From: Cycas panzhihuaensis
Lineage: Eukaryota; Cycadophyta
DNA: 64,000 nucleotides
NCBI GenBank assembly: GCA_023213395.1
Contig: CM041465.1
Span: forward strand, 73,105,741-73,169,740
Direction: 5' to 3'
Shown here: piece after piece, positions 33,186-44,821 of the stretch
How positions within the stretch are numbered: the first letter of the stretch is position 1
Layout: each line of letters begins with the position of its first letter
Program-made: the position numbers and the translations under genes
The notes under the pieces: generated by a model
What the model saw: only the letters and a program-made list of their open reading frames with translations
Database searches by the model: none
What the model was told of the DNA's origin: nothing

Positions 33186-34705
33186 TGGTATCAGAGGAAT
33201 AAGGTCCTACACAGCTGAAGCTTGACGGTAAGCGGGGCGGTGTAATCGTTGGTTGCTGAGTGAAGCAATCTGACCCAAGACAAGTCTTAAGGGTTCATCA
33301 ACCCCAACATCGTGCGAGCGAGCCTGACAAATCAGTGGCGGTTGAAGCGGTGGAGATCACTATTCAACGAAGTGTAAGGGTTATTGGAGTCAGTATTCAG
33401 GCGTGAAGACCACGTTTGTGGTTGGAGTTGGCTCGTTGGGGGTCATATGAAGCTAGTTGATGATCTGTTGAAGTGATTCAAGCGAGCAGAACACGCACTG
33501 ATGGTGATTCAGCGACTTTAAGGACAGCCAAGCGTGTGTACATGATTTTGGAGACTCGTGTACATATATAAATCCTAAAACAGCCATATAGAGGCTGGTC
33601 GGGCATTTATTAACATGCCTGGGCATGTTTGAAAGCTGGTTGGGCCAATTTGTTGCTGTTCTGGGTCCTTTTAATGATGGTTGGGCGTTGTCCTCAGTGA
33701 TTGGGCGCTAATCTAAGGTGTCTGGGCGCATTTCCTCTTGGCTGGGCGGAATCTATGTTGTCTAAGTGTTGTTTGTGGTGTCTAAGTGTTGTCTGCATTC
33801 GTTGGAGGGTTGGTTACCCTTGCTAGATACTTATCCACGTGGTTGGGCGCATCTGAAGAGCCAGATGGACTGTCTTATGACTGTTTGGAGCGCTTTGTGC
33901 GCTGGTTGGGCACTATTCTCTTCAGTTGGGTGTTGTTTTGTTGATTTAGCATTGTTTTCTGGTAGCTGGTAAGTATTGGTGTTAGCAGGGCCGTGTCTGG
34001 TCAACTTACCAGCTGTAAAGAGGAGTGCAGGTCTGTGAGGGAGTCTACAAATCTGTGCAGGACTATAGAGACAAGTGCAGGTCCCCGGATCAGCGGAGGT
34101 CATCACATGACTGCCGCACCTTATCTCTCTTTGTGGGAGATCTCAAAAGGTTATATTTGGATAAATATAACCTTTGGTACCCCTTCCTATATTTAATCAC
34201 ATGTTTATTAACATATTTTAACATGTGCATTAAGTGAAGAGGTGCGAGAGTTTTTAAAAGTCGCATTTGTTGGGAATATGCCTTTTGGCATATTCCCCTC
34301 AATGATAAAATATAAAAAGACCCTTGTATACCATTGATATATGAGATTTTACCTAAGGTGAAGTACTTTGATAGAATTTAAAGTGTCCTTGAGCCGTTTT
34401 GAGTGTGGATCGAGGCATTTTTTGTGGATTGCTGACTTGAAGACCATGCACTATCATCGTGTGGAGCTGTCCTTTATTCTGGAGCACATATTTGTAACCA
34501 TTGTGAGTGTCGGTTGTGATATTTAATGGCTATTTAAGGTCGTTTGTTGATGTAAACAGTCGGTGGCTCACTTAACGTGGGTATAATCTGTGTTGGGTCC
34601 CTTGGGAAGAGTGCTTGTGAGGCAGAGGAGGTCACAAGGGTGCATTTCTGTCCTTAATACGTTCGTTTGGTGTTGTGTGATTCATATTGTAGCTTGTTGT
34701 TCCAT
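33186..34705 (+). other. Primer binding site and leader of element D
   Basis: The primer site TGGTATCAGAGGA starts at 33186. The leader is 1.5 kb with no supported ORF. Between about 33590 and 33935 the words TGGGCG, TGGGCA or TGGGCC, often preceded by GGT or GGC, recur about ten times at uneven spacing. The leader of B carries a similar array. Confidence 0.7.
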
Positions 34706-35530
34706 ATGGAGAAGCTTATGCCTAAGGTTATCTTTAATGGTAACAATTTCAACGAATGGAAGGCTAATATGGAGCTTATATTGATGGTGAACCAACTCTG
34801 GGGAATCACCAAGGTGAATCTTGTTTCAGTCCCACTTGACCATAAGGAGCGTATCAAACTTGAAGAGAAGCAATACATGGCCGTTGGATTACTGAAACTC
34901 TCACTGGTGCCGGACCAAAGGGCTCTAGTTCACAATCTGGATGACCCAGCCGAGATTTGGACGAAGTTGTGTGATACTTTTGAGAAGAAGAAGACGAATA
35001 GGCGTCTTGCTCTGATGTTGGAACTACTCAATTCAAAAGTTGAAGATGAGAACAATATCAGCTCCTACTTGAATAAAATAACCGACTTGAGGAACAAGCT
35101 AGAAGAATTAAAGCAGAACTCGATCGATGATGTGCTCTTGTTTGCGATAATCATGTCGAAGCTGCCTGTTGCATTCGCCACATTCCAGACCATTTATAGT
35201 AGAGACGAAGTGATGGAAACAAAAACTTTCGATGGGCTCAAAAACCTAATTCTAGTAGAGGATGCCAAGCTAAAACATCATGGATTGCTTGGTGGATCTT
35301 CATCAAGTCAAGCCTTAGCCATAAAAACTCAGAGGAAGGAGGCCCCTAAGGAGGAGAAGATCACATAGGGGTCTGGAGAAAGCTCTCAAGACAAGAAGAC
35401 GTTTAATGGAAAGTGCAATTACTGCAAGAAGGATGGTCACCGCGAAAAGAACTGTTGGTTCAAACATCGTGACAAACGCAAAGGTAACCAAGATGATAAA
35501 GGAAAGAGTGTTGCTGCTCATTGCATCCAA
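34706..35530 (+). pseudogene. Element D gag
   Basis: The start is ATG at 34706 (MEKLMPKVIFNGNNFNEWK), chosen because E (5581) and B (20835) begin at the same point; an upstream ATG at 34667 is not conserved. Copia Gag core: WKANMELILMVNQLW, then ALVHNLDDPAEIWTKL and LALMLELLN...NISSYL. A TAG at 35366-35368 interrupts the frame; E and B have CAA there. An intact CX2CX4HX4C knuckle (CNYCKKDGHREKNC) is at 35413-35454. It would package element RNA into particles. Confidence 0.9.
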
Positions 35531-37153
35531 GCGCAGACCTTGTCAGCCGAAACAGATCGAAGAGACTATTGGGTACTGGATTCTGGAGCGCAGAAGCACA
35601 TCTCTTACCAGAAGCAAAACTTTGATACGTTGAAAGCAAATCAAAGTGGTGTTGAGATCGTTCTTGGAGATGCTCGCGTGTTGCTGGTTGATGGTATCGG
35701 TGAAGTTTCCATTGCAGGAGGCAAGTTTTCCGGGGTATATTATGTACCCAAGATGTAGTTGAACCTTCTGTCTGCTCGGAAGACCTGCAAACAAGGTATG
35801 AAAGTGGAGCTCTATGATGATAAGTGTCTGATAAAGGACCCAAAACAGAACTTTGCTGTCATAGCTACCGAGAAAATCAGGGGCAACTTCTGGGTGTTTG
35901 AAAAGTTTCAATCTCAGAAGAAGTCCTATGCCTTTGTTGCCAGCGCGGATGACGAAAGTAAACTGTGGCACAATCGCCCTAGGCACCTTAATTACAGGAG
36001 TATTGCACTTCTGAAGAGGTTGAAGATGGTGGAAGGACTACCGTCGGTTTCCTACTCAGATGGTGTATGTGAAGGGTGCATGTATGGCAAGCATCATCGC
36101 TATCCTTTTGCTCGGGATAATGCCTGGAGAGCCAAGGAGAAGTTGGAGCTTGTGCACTTGGATATTATGGGACCACTCCCAAACCCTTCGATATCAGGAG
36201 CCCGATATACACTTGTGTTTGTGGATGATTACACCAAGAAAGCTTGGGTTTATTTTCTCAAGAACAAGTCAGACATATTTGATCGCTTCCGTGATTGGAA
36301 AGCGATGGTTGAAAATGAAAGTGATAAGAAAATAAAAACTTTACGAAGTGATAATGATAAGGAGTACGACAATCATGCGTTCAATCAACTCTACCGCAAC
36401 CATGGTATAAAGCGGGAGTTTACAGTCCCGTATACCCCACAACAGAATGGAATTGCTGAAAGAAAGAACTGTACCATGATGGAGATGGCGAGGTGTATGG
36501 TGCACACTAAAAACCTGCCACCGAAGTTTTGGGCGTGTCGGGCGATCGCTATTTATATTTTAAACAGGGTACCCACTCAGACAGTTCGCAGCATGACCCC
36601 CGAAGAGAAATAGACCGGTCGGAAGCCTACCATTAGCCATTTGAGAACATTTGGGTGTATTGCATATGCCCACATCCTTGATGATACCCGCAAGAAGTTG
36701 GATCATAAAAGTCTAAAGTGCATATTCATGGGGTATTGCACAAAGAACAAAGCCTGTAGACTATGGGATCCACGGGGGAAGAAGATTGTGGTTAGTCGAG
36801 ATGTTAAATTTGACGAGTCATCGACGTATCATGCTGAAAGAGCATCAGGGGAACCTTTTTACCCTCCCCTTCTCCCATTCCTAGATTTTTCAAGCGAAGA
36901 GGACGATGAGCCAGTCATTGTAGCACCTGAGGAAGCAGGACCAAGTGGGACGATTAATAGTGAGGAGTCGTCACGACAAAAAGTACCTCCAGCAACGAGT
37001 CCTTCTATACCTTTATGGGCAAGGAAAACTCTTGAAGATTCCGGTGCGGCGATACAAACCCTAACTGATGACAGACGAACCAGAAGTCAGCATGCCAGTC
37101 AAGCTCTACTAGTAGACACCAATGACTCGGTGATCACGATTCGCTTTCTTTGA
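35531..37153 (+). pseudogene. Element D pol, first part: protease and integrase
   Basis: The protease has an intact DSGA at 35579-35590 and ends at a TAG (35756-35758) that B and E share in position. The gag-pre-integrase (LWHNRPRHLNYRS, then CEGCMYGKHH) begins near 35960. The integrase core has Asp in HLDIMGPL and Asp in FVDDYTKK. The third catalytic region reads RSDNDKEYDN, so the Glu is kept but the usual Gly-Gly is altered. A TAG at 36611-36613 replaces a Trp that B retains. The C-terminal part (FGCIAYAHI; KIVVSRDVKFD) and acidic linker end at a TGA (37151-37153). Same frame as gag throughout. Confidence 0.9.
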
Positions 37154-38630
37154 GCGAAAGGAGATCCAAGATGGAGAGTTGCAATGGAGGAAGAATATGG
37201 TTCTCTGATGAAGAACGATACGTGGGATTTGGTTCCACTACCTCCGTCGAAGAATCTTGTTGGATGCAAGTGGATCTATAAGACAAAGTTTCGCTCCGAT
37301 GGAGAGGTGGACAAGTACAAGGCCAGACTTGTTGCGCAGGGATTCAAGCAGAAAGAAGAAATTGACTATGAGGAGACATTTGCACCAGTCTCCAGAATGA
37401 CAACGGTCCGCTTACTCATTTCCTTAGCAGCTGCATTAGATTGGGAGTTACACCAGATGGACGTTAAGTCCGCTTTCCTTAATGGGGATCTTAAGGAGGA
37501 GATATACATGTCATGACCTCCGATTCATTAAGGATGGCCAGGAGCATCTTGTTTGTCGCCTGAAGAAATCCATCTATGGCCTGAAACAAGCACCCCGTGC
37601 TTGGCATGAAAAAATGGACGCCAAGTTGAAAGTTGAAGGTTTTGAAGTTTCAAAACTCAACTCGAATCTGTATGTGAAAAGAAGAGGGACTTCTGTAGTT
37701 GCTTGTGTGGTGTATGTGGATGATCTAATCATCGGCAGTAATTGTGGCAAGGCTATAGCTGAAGTCAAATCCAATTTGGGAGCTTCATTTGGCATGATGG
37801 ATCTTGGGAAACTTCACTATTTCTTGGGCATTCAGATCAAGCAGATGGAAGATAGGATTGTGTTGTTGCAATCGCAGTATGTGAAGAACTTACTGGAGAG
37901 ATTTGGGATGCAGCACTGCAAACCTATTGCAAAACCATGTGTAAAAGGCGCAAGGTTGCAGAAGGATATGGCTCAACCTTCTGTAGATGGCACGAAATAT
38001 CGCCAATTGGTAGGGAGTCTCATTTATTTGATTCATACCAGGCCAGATATCGCATACGCTGTTGGATTGGTTTCCCACTACATGCAGAATCCTCAGGAGC
38101 CTCATTTGGTGGCAACAAAGCAGATTCTAAAATATCTAAGGGGACAATCAATCTTGGTCTTGAATACCGCAGAGGTGAGAAGATCAGGTTGCATGGCTAC
38201 ACAGATGCTGATTGGGGAGGAGATTCCAACGATCGGAAGTCCACTGCTGGATACCTATTTAGTATTGGCAATGGATTTGTTTTGTGGCAGTCGAAAAAGC
38301 AGCAAACAGTGGCACTATCTTCTCTGAGCGAGAATATCAAGGACTCGATCTTGTACGAAAGAAGCAGTATGGTTGCAAGGTCTCTTGGAATTTCTTGGCA
38401 TTTCCAATGGACATTCGATTCTCTTTGTTGATAATCAGAGTACCATTCGTCTGTCCAAGAATCCAAAGTTTCATGCGCATACAAAGCATATCGAGATTCA
38501 ACACCATTACATTCGTGAGCAGATCAAGTCAGGGAAACTGTAGGTCGACTATTGTCCGAGTGAATTACAACTTGCAGATGTGTTCACCAAGCCACTCACT
38601 GAAGATCAATTCACGAAGATGCGTACCAGA
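37154..38630 (+). pseudogene. Element D pol, second part: reverse transcriptase and RNase H
   Basis: RT begins WRVAMEEEYGSLMKNDTW and includes [28 protein letters not shown] and an intact YVDD at 37713-37724. A small deletion near 37510-37530 moves the frame. A second shift near 38130-38150 precedes RNase H (YTDADWGGDSNDRKSTAGYLF; LWQSKKQQTVALSS), whose tail runs to about 38630. Relative to E, which keeps GFIKKGQEYLVCHLKK open, the damage here is slight. Confidence 0.9.
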
Positions 38631-38762
38631 TTAGGACTCACCAATGTTATCCTTGAGGGGGGATGTATCGACAAGGATAAAGAAGCTGCAGGATAGTCCC
38701 AGCCTTCGTGATAACTCAACTGCTACACGTTGCAGGTTTCCCATATTCACATTAAGGGGGGA

Positions 38763-39085
38763 TATTAGCGTGGCAGTTAATTATTAAGCCACTTAATTAA
38801 TGTTAATGTGGTTTAATTATGTGAAAGGGTGCGAGCCAAAAGGTGTGATTTATTCGGAGGGTCACAACCCTAATCGGGTGACACCTCTTGGAGAGTATAA
38901 AAGCCTTGAGGCCTTGTATATTCACATCCAAGTATTCATTGTGTAACATCAAGGATCCTCTTTGTGGTGGGTTTTTTCCCGAAAGGGTTTCCCACGTAAA
39001 TACCTATGTACTATACATCTGTTTTCTGTATGGTTAAAGATCCTGCGTATGGGAACATTAGTGTATGATTTCATGTTCCTGAACA
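38763..39085 (+). repeat. 3' LTR of element D (323 bp) with polypurine tract
   Basis: It follows CACATTAAGGGGGGA (about 38748-38762). Its first bases are TATTAGCGTGG, so the terminal TG has become TA. TATA box TATAAAAG at about 38896-38903. It ends CCTGAACA. Confidence 0.93.
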
Positions 39086-39090
39086 CCTTC

Positions 39091-39765
39091 TCACATGGTT
39101 GTTCCATAAATGGTGAATAGGCCAACACACAAATTTTGGCATCGTTGCTTCAGGATTAAATCTTTACAAGTTCCCATGAATATTAAGCTTCTTCAAGGTG
39201 GCTAGGTGACAGCAACAACACATTGAAGAAGATCTCAAAAAGCAATTTATGGATGAAATCATCTAATGTAGCTTAACGGTGTGCATTGTTATTAATTCAT
39301 GGAAATGAAGTACAATGGTTGTATAAATGGAGTCCACGACCCGTGCAATGGTTGTGTGCAGAGGAGTATCTCTTGTGTGTGGAATAATATTTCTCAAATG
39401 CTCATTATTAAAGACATATGGAGTGCTTCAATGTATACTTGTTGGAGTTAAATATGGTTCTTGTACAGTTTGGATAGTGGAAAATTTATCAACTTGTGTC
39501 TAACAAGGTGAGATGAATGTAGGAACGCTTCAACAAATGCATGCACCGAGTAACATATGCCAAATAATGGACAAAATATACCCAAAAACAAGTTTTGGGG
39601 AAGGCATGACAAGATGCGTTCGAAAACGGGAATGCAACACAAACAAAACACATGCAAAAGGCATATCTATGAAGTATGGAATGCACGCACCAAATGAAGT
39701 AAAACAATCTAGAATGGATGACATCACCAACACATGCAAACATATGGATGTACACCCACAATGAT
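39091..39765. other. Unassigned sequence between D and the LINE-like insertion
   Basis: AT-rich and without a supported gene. Overlapping short ORFs on both strands near 39450-39760 have no recognisable motif and no agreement between frames. Confidence 0.5.
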
Positions 39766-39780
39766 TAAAGTGCGGTCATT

Positions 39781-41169
39781 TCTTTTTTTGTTATAAAGAA
39801 TGCTTTCTATTGATCAGAAATATTATATATAGTCAAGAAAAAAAAAAAGGAGGAGTGAGATCGTCATCCCCTCCATCTCTCTGGGTGTTGTAAATAAAGC
39901 CGAAAACACCATCCCAAGATAAGCTTAGAGCAAGAAGAACTTGAGGACTTAGTTGCCCTGAAAGCACAAGTCCACCCACAAAGTGGGGACACCTTAAACT
40001 TGAAGAGAGCTAAAGACCTGTTGTAGGCATGGGATAAACCCAGAGGCCCCTAGGCTCAATAAACAAGAGATCTAGCCACAGGCACCAAAGGCAATGGGTG
40101 GGCTCTAGAAACCAGACAAACATAGACAACCAACCCTGCGAACCAAACTTGCAACTAAAAACACCAAGGGCCGCAAGCATGGGGCAAATCCCAGAGGTTG
40201 TCAAGCAACAACAATCATCATAACACAAAACCAAAAGACATAAGGCCTAAGCCTACTACCAATATTTGTCTACGTAGAGCCAAGCTAATGGTTGACTAAT
40301 AACATAACACCAAAACCATTCCCTTTGAGGGTAAGAGCACCATGGTTAGGAACGAAAGCCCACACCTTCCAATCATTATCTGACATCCTGCCAAACAAGA
40401 GAGCATAGGAGAACTTGGACACCAAAGACCACGTCGCCAGGTTCACCTCCATTTCTCTGCATGCACATGCAAACCCAAACATGGGTGTAATGTAGCCACC
40501 AAGAGAGGCCAGATGCCAGTCTGTCTGGCAATCATCAAACACCTTGCACCAACAATCCATCGCCCACCATAGCACAGACGACAAAGAAAACTAGCCCTAA
40601 GCACCCATAAACCCAACCTAAGGTCCGTAAGAAGTATGTGCCTTCCTCGTTGCCACCGCGAAGCACCTCAAGACCAAAAGTTTATCCTGACCCATCACCA
40701 AGGCAAAGAAAGACATATCACCCCTAACGGACAAGCCAAAAACACTAAAGTCACCTTGGTTGAGCTCGCCTCCACCACACCATGATGATAAATCCAAAGA
40801 AAGCTAGGACTCAAACTGAAAATACACAGAGACCCTAGCACCCCACCAAATGAAAAGTTAATTGCCTCTCTATCTGCCATAACAATCAAACAAGATCTTG
40901 GAAAAACATCCCACAACACATGGGTCTCATAAGGAAGCATAAGCTTAGGAAATTTGGATAGGCCTGGGACGACGAAGTTGTTGTCGAAACCAAGGCACCC
41001 TCCAAACTCTCCATGCAAACTCCCAATGCCTACATCCTTCAACACTCCCCACCTCCTTGTGGGCATCAAGGGGGATTGCAAGTACACAAGCAGGGAAGAT
41101 CCATGAAGCAAGAGAAGGTAGGCGAGCTGAGTGCTTCTTGGCCTTCTCCCACACACTCACCATCTCTCC
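39781..41169 (-). mobile_element. LINE-like retroposon, 5'-truncated, minus orientation
   Basis: It is flanked by a 14-15-bp target duplication: 39766-39780 and 41170-41184 match at 13 of 15 positions (core GGTCATT). On the minus strand the insert ends with TTTCTGATCAATAGAAAGCATT and a short A-rich tail (AAAAAAAGA). Long duplication plus A-tail is the mark of target-primed retroposition. No RT or endonuclease domain is visible, so it would be the 3' end of a LINE or a retroposed transcript. A 153-codon minus-strand ORF at 40695-41156 is hydrophobic and unrecognised, probably a decayed 3' region. Confidence 0.7.
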
Positions 41170-41416
41170 TAAAATGTGGTCATTAATTAAGAGTCATAAC
41201 GAAAAAGTGTTTTGTTATGAAAGGGAATGATTGTGATCATAAGTCACAATTGTTCCCCTTAAAAGGCATGTAATTGGGTATTTATGGGTCATTTTCTCAC
41301 CTTGTTCAATGTGAGAGCCAAGTGAGTGAGTTTTATGGCATGTCCTCAAGGATGAGAGGCAATCAAGTGAATCCAATGATATGTTCTCAAGTGCGAGAGT
41401 CAATTGTGTTGATCTT

Positions 41417-41925
41417 GTTAAAATATTGAATTTCACAAAAGTCAATGTAATATTTAATTAGTGGTCAAGTGATAGTTGGTCAATGTACAAATGTTCTCAC
41501 ACATGATCTCATTGGTTGATGCATTGCTGCAATATCATTGGTTGATGATGAGGTAACACAACTATATAAGGGCAATGTATGTTGTAAGCAAATTAGATCA
41601 CCTCGTCCTCCTTGTGAGGTTAGATGACTCATCATGAGGATTTATTGATTATCATTCATTAATATGAGATCTCATATACATTTGGAGGTGTTTTTTCTCA
41701 TTCATGGATTTTCCATGTTAAGCATGGTGTCACATATATCATTGAATGATTGACCCTTTGCCCTTATACTATCTTATCTTAATCTTTTATCATGTTGATC
41801 ATGTGATTACATTTATTGTTTAGAAGTTATATGTTGTTATGAATGCTTCACACAATCTTGCTTGTTTCAATAAGTTGTTATCAAAATTTTAATCCTATAT
41901 TAGAAGCTATGAAAGAATTTTAACA
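41417..41925 (+). repeat. 5' LTR of element K (509 bp)
   Basis: It starts TGTTAAAATATTGAATTTCAC and ends TTTTAACA. Promoter-like ACTATATAAGGGCAATG at about 41561-41577, with CATTGGTTGATG (CCAAT-like on the other strand) upstream. Homologous to 49855-50381. Confidence 0.94.
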
Positions 41926-43030
41926 TGGTATCAGAGGAAGGTGAAGGTCCTAAGAAAACGTCATATCAGAGTGGTGCAGGTGAAGCAAGAAGCAAACCAA
42001 TGAATAGCCAATACAAAACAAAGCAAGATGTTGAAGACTACACGCACAAGTGACGATCTTTTTCATCCAAGGATGATCCATGCATGCGTTGTATGAGCCA
42101 GTTTGAAGCAATATTAGGAGCCAATACGAAAAGCTAGTTTGATCAGCCAAAGAAGCCATGTGACCGCAATATAGGGGCATGATAAAGTTGATGATGAAAG
42201 CCACATACGAAGTTGATAAGGCAAGTAATCAAGCTAATAGTAATGTTTACTTGTTGAGTTATTAGTGAACATTTATTATGCATGTAGATAGCATATTTCT
42301 AAGCATGCAAGTTTATGAAGTTCATCCACAAGTTGAGATCGCCCAAGTAGGATAGATCACCCTATAAGAGCGAGATGTAGAGTCAATACTCCATCAAGAA
42401 GAATATGAAACAGGCAACGACCTATATATTGTTATGCAACAATTTGATGAAGGAGAAATTAAGATGAACTGCAACTAGTTTGACAAGCATTTGGCAACAA
42501 AATGAAGCATATGTACCAGGTATTTGGCACCAAAAATGGCACTGAGAATGAGGTATATTTGTATGTATAGGACATGAATTGAACAAAAAAAAAGGGGGGT
42601 TTTGTGGGCACTTGTGTTGGATAGATGGTGCCCAAAGGTGATACAATACAAAAACATCCAAATCATTAAAGGTGGCAAATATGGCAGCAACAAAATTTCA
42701 AACTTAAACATGTTTCTAAGAAGACAAAGGCTAAAGCATGATAATAAGATTCACAAAGCCATGATGAATGAAGGCATCTTAAGGCTACTCACCATTTCAA
42801 CTTGTACATCACTATTTTGAATGCATTCACCTCAAGTTTGCATAACAATCATTTTGTAAGAGGAGCCCAGAGATGTAGGAGAACAAGTAGACATGCAAAA
42901 TCAACTAGAGTTGTTATGTTTGCCCACGAAAACCCAAATGCATATGTGAAACCCCTAATATGCACTCTACGTGTAGTCAAATGGCAAGTTTGTCATTTTC
43001 TTTATTGTATGAAATCATTTTTCATGTTTA
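41926..43030 (+). other. Primer site and left interior of element K
   Basis: The primer site TGGTATCAGAGGA starts at 41926. The rest to the J insertion has no supported ORF. An A-run followed by GGGGGG lies near 42588-42600. Confidence 0.75.
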
Positions 43031-43401
43031 TGTTGAAATCTTAACATGGAGAACACTCATCAACAACAAGATCAATAACATCAACAGAGATTAACATAAT
43101 CATAATCAGAATGTATTACCATACCAAGAGCACCAAAGACTCAATATGAGCCTTGATGATGTGATGTCCTTACATACTACCTCAACCACCTTTATATACA
43201 AAAGAGGTGGGAGACTATACATCCAAAGTAATGCATGTGGGACAAATACCTTTGTCCTCACCAATAACATTACACCACAAACTTTGACCAATAAGCTTCG
43301 TCTTTTACATAGTATTATAATGACCCTTTGACCCTAAGACTTAGGACTATCACTTATTATCCTAGGACCCACACACATTACATTAAACATTATTTCTAAC
43401 A
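43031..43401 (-). repeat. 3' LTR of element J (371 bp) with polypurine tract
   Basis: It runs from TGTTGAAATCTTAAC to TTTCTAACA. The adjoining CCTCCCTTAATGTTTAATG gives CATTAAACATTAAGGGAGG as polypurine tract on the minus strand, matching G. Confidence 0.95.
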
Positions 43402-43414
43402 CCTCCCTTAATGT

Positions 43415-44313
43415 TTAATGTTTGAACAAAGGACAATTTGACATACACTGACACTTGACATGAATAGACGACAACATGACTATCAACGAGACTCTAATAC
43501 ACTTTGTCTTCTTTGAATCTCCATCGCCTTGATCTTGGAAAGGTTTTGAACACCGTGTCTTGGGCATGGTCTTGGTCTTCAACCTTGTAGTGTCCTTTAC
43601 AAGTCGTCCTTTGAACGGCGATCTTCGAGCTTTGCTTCTTTCAGTTTCATACATAGTTGAGAATCCTTTGACATGCTAAACAAGTAGTGAATGATGGCTA
43701 ATTCCACATAATCCTGCATGTACTCATCAAAGATATCTATCACCTGTTTACTTCCATTTTCTTCAATGCGTGAGTGACCAAAGTAGACATTAGCAGTATC
43801 AACTGTTAAGACACCATTATCCTCCCCTGAATCAATGGGCTTATTGAGATGAGTTCCTGCAAGTTGTGTGATATACCCTGTTTCCTTTGTGTCACTCAAA
43901 AAGTTCCATGAACTAAGTACAATGAGAATCTCCATGATACTCACATGCATATACTTCCTGATTATAGATATGCACACATGGAACATTATTTCAATCTGAT
44001 TGACTTTCATAGTCAGATAACCTATCCAAAAAGTGATATGAATTTGATAAGCAAGAACCTGATGACATGATATCCTCCTTATGTTTCTTTGAAAACAACT
44101 TTCTAGTGCCGCTCTAGGATATGTTGTTATAATCTTGATCTCCTCAAAGATGAGAGTGGAGAATGAGTTGAGGGAGATCATGGATATTTTCCAATACATG
44201 CAAATCACTGTATGACCTGTCACCAATTGAATTCTTCCTACCATCCTGTCAACACAAACTAGGATAACATTATCCATACCTTTTGTTAGGCAACTCATGT
44301 CTCCACGAATCAC
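43415..44313 (-). pseudogene. Element J second coding region, conserved with element G
   Basis: The longest open frame is 43597-44313 (238 codons); similarity to G continues in another frame to about 43415, just before the polypurine tract. Shared blocks in order: GD, VILVCVDRMV, QLVTGHTVICMY, ALESCF, FWIGYLTMKVNQ, HVCISI, then DQDHAQDTVF and RRWRFK after a frame change. The middle includes acidic DIFDEYMQDYVEL. It has no zinc knuckle and no DSG, DDE or YVDD motif. The start used by the open frame is an internal Met, not a real start. Function unknown. Confidence 0.65.
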
Positions 44314-44605
44314 ATTATCGGCAAAGATTGATGCACGAAATCCTCAACCTCCAGTGGTTCCTTGATGAGACTTATGGCTTTGTCACTGCTTTTCCCCTTT
44401 TCCTTTTCTCTTCAACTTCTTCCTCTGATTCTTTGCCCTTTTGATTCTCTGTTCTTTGTATTTCTTGGTCCTTTTCATTCACTTACATCGATGGTTTCCA
44501 AGCATCCTCGGTAGGAGTCCATATTACGTAGAACACGAATAATAAAGTGATAGGCGGATGGGAGGTTATCTTTATCAATGGTCAAGTATCACATCAATAA
44601 CAATT

Positions 44606-44816
44606 CTATTTTTCCTTTTGAAGATTTCCTCCCTTCTTCGTGAGCCATTTCGGTCCCATGATTGCTTTCCAAAGTTTCTTTACTACAAATAGACTTTCCA
44701 TCCTAATTTTCCACAAACGAAAATTAGTTCCGGTATTTGGGCAAAGGAAAACAAAGATCTGATAGCCAATATTCATTTCTCTCAGGCACAAAGGTGATAA
44801 TGTCACTTAACTCCAT
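44606..44816 (-). pseudogene. Element J gag-like N-terminus (frameshifted)
   Basis: ATG at 44816 gives [20 protein letters not shown], matching the start of the G ORF. After about 30 residues the frame changes; the continuing frame has FRLWKIRMESLF and VKKLWKAIMG, the copia Gag N-terminal pattern. Between here and 44313 the sequence is Glu/Lys-rich and broken by stops, like the middle of the G ORF. Confidence 0.7.
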
Positions 44817-44821
44817 GATGT

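Larger units (their letters stand above)
32839..39085 (+). mobile_element. Element D: Ty1/copia element, best-preserved copy of its family
   Basis: Complete structure with LTRs of 347 and 323 bp and target duplication CCTTA (32834-32838) versus CCTTC (39086-39090). Order: LTR, primer site, 1.5-kb leader, gag, protease, integrase, RT, RNase H, polypurine tract, LTR. The polyprotein stays in one frame from 34706 to about 37510 with only four stops, then has two frameshifts. B, E and M are its relatives. Confidence 0.95.

Noticed and set aside
33831-34106. Overlapping ORFs of 67-91 codons in the D leader
   Set aside because: They arise from the TGGGC word array and are not conserved in frame in the leaders of B or E.
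40695-41156. 153-codon minus-strand ORF in the LINE-like insertion
   Set aside because: Open but without RT, endonuclease or other motifs; treated as part of a decayed retroposon rather than a gene.
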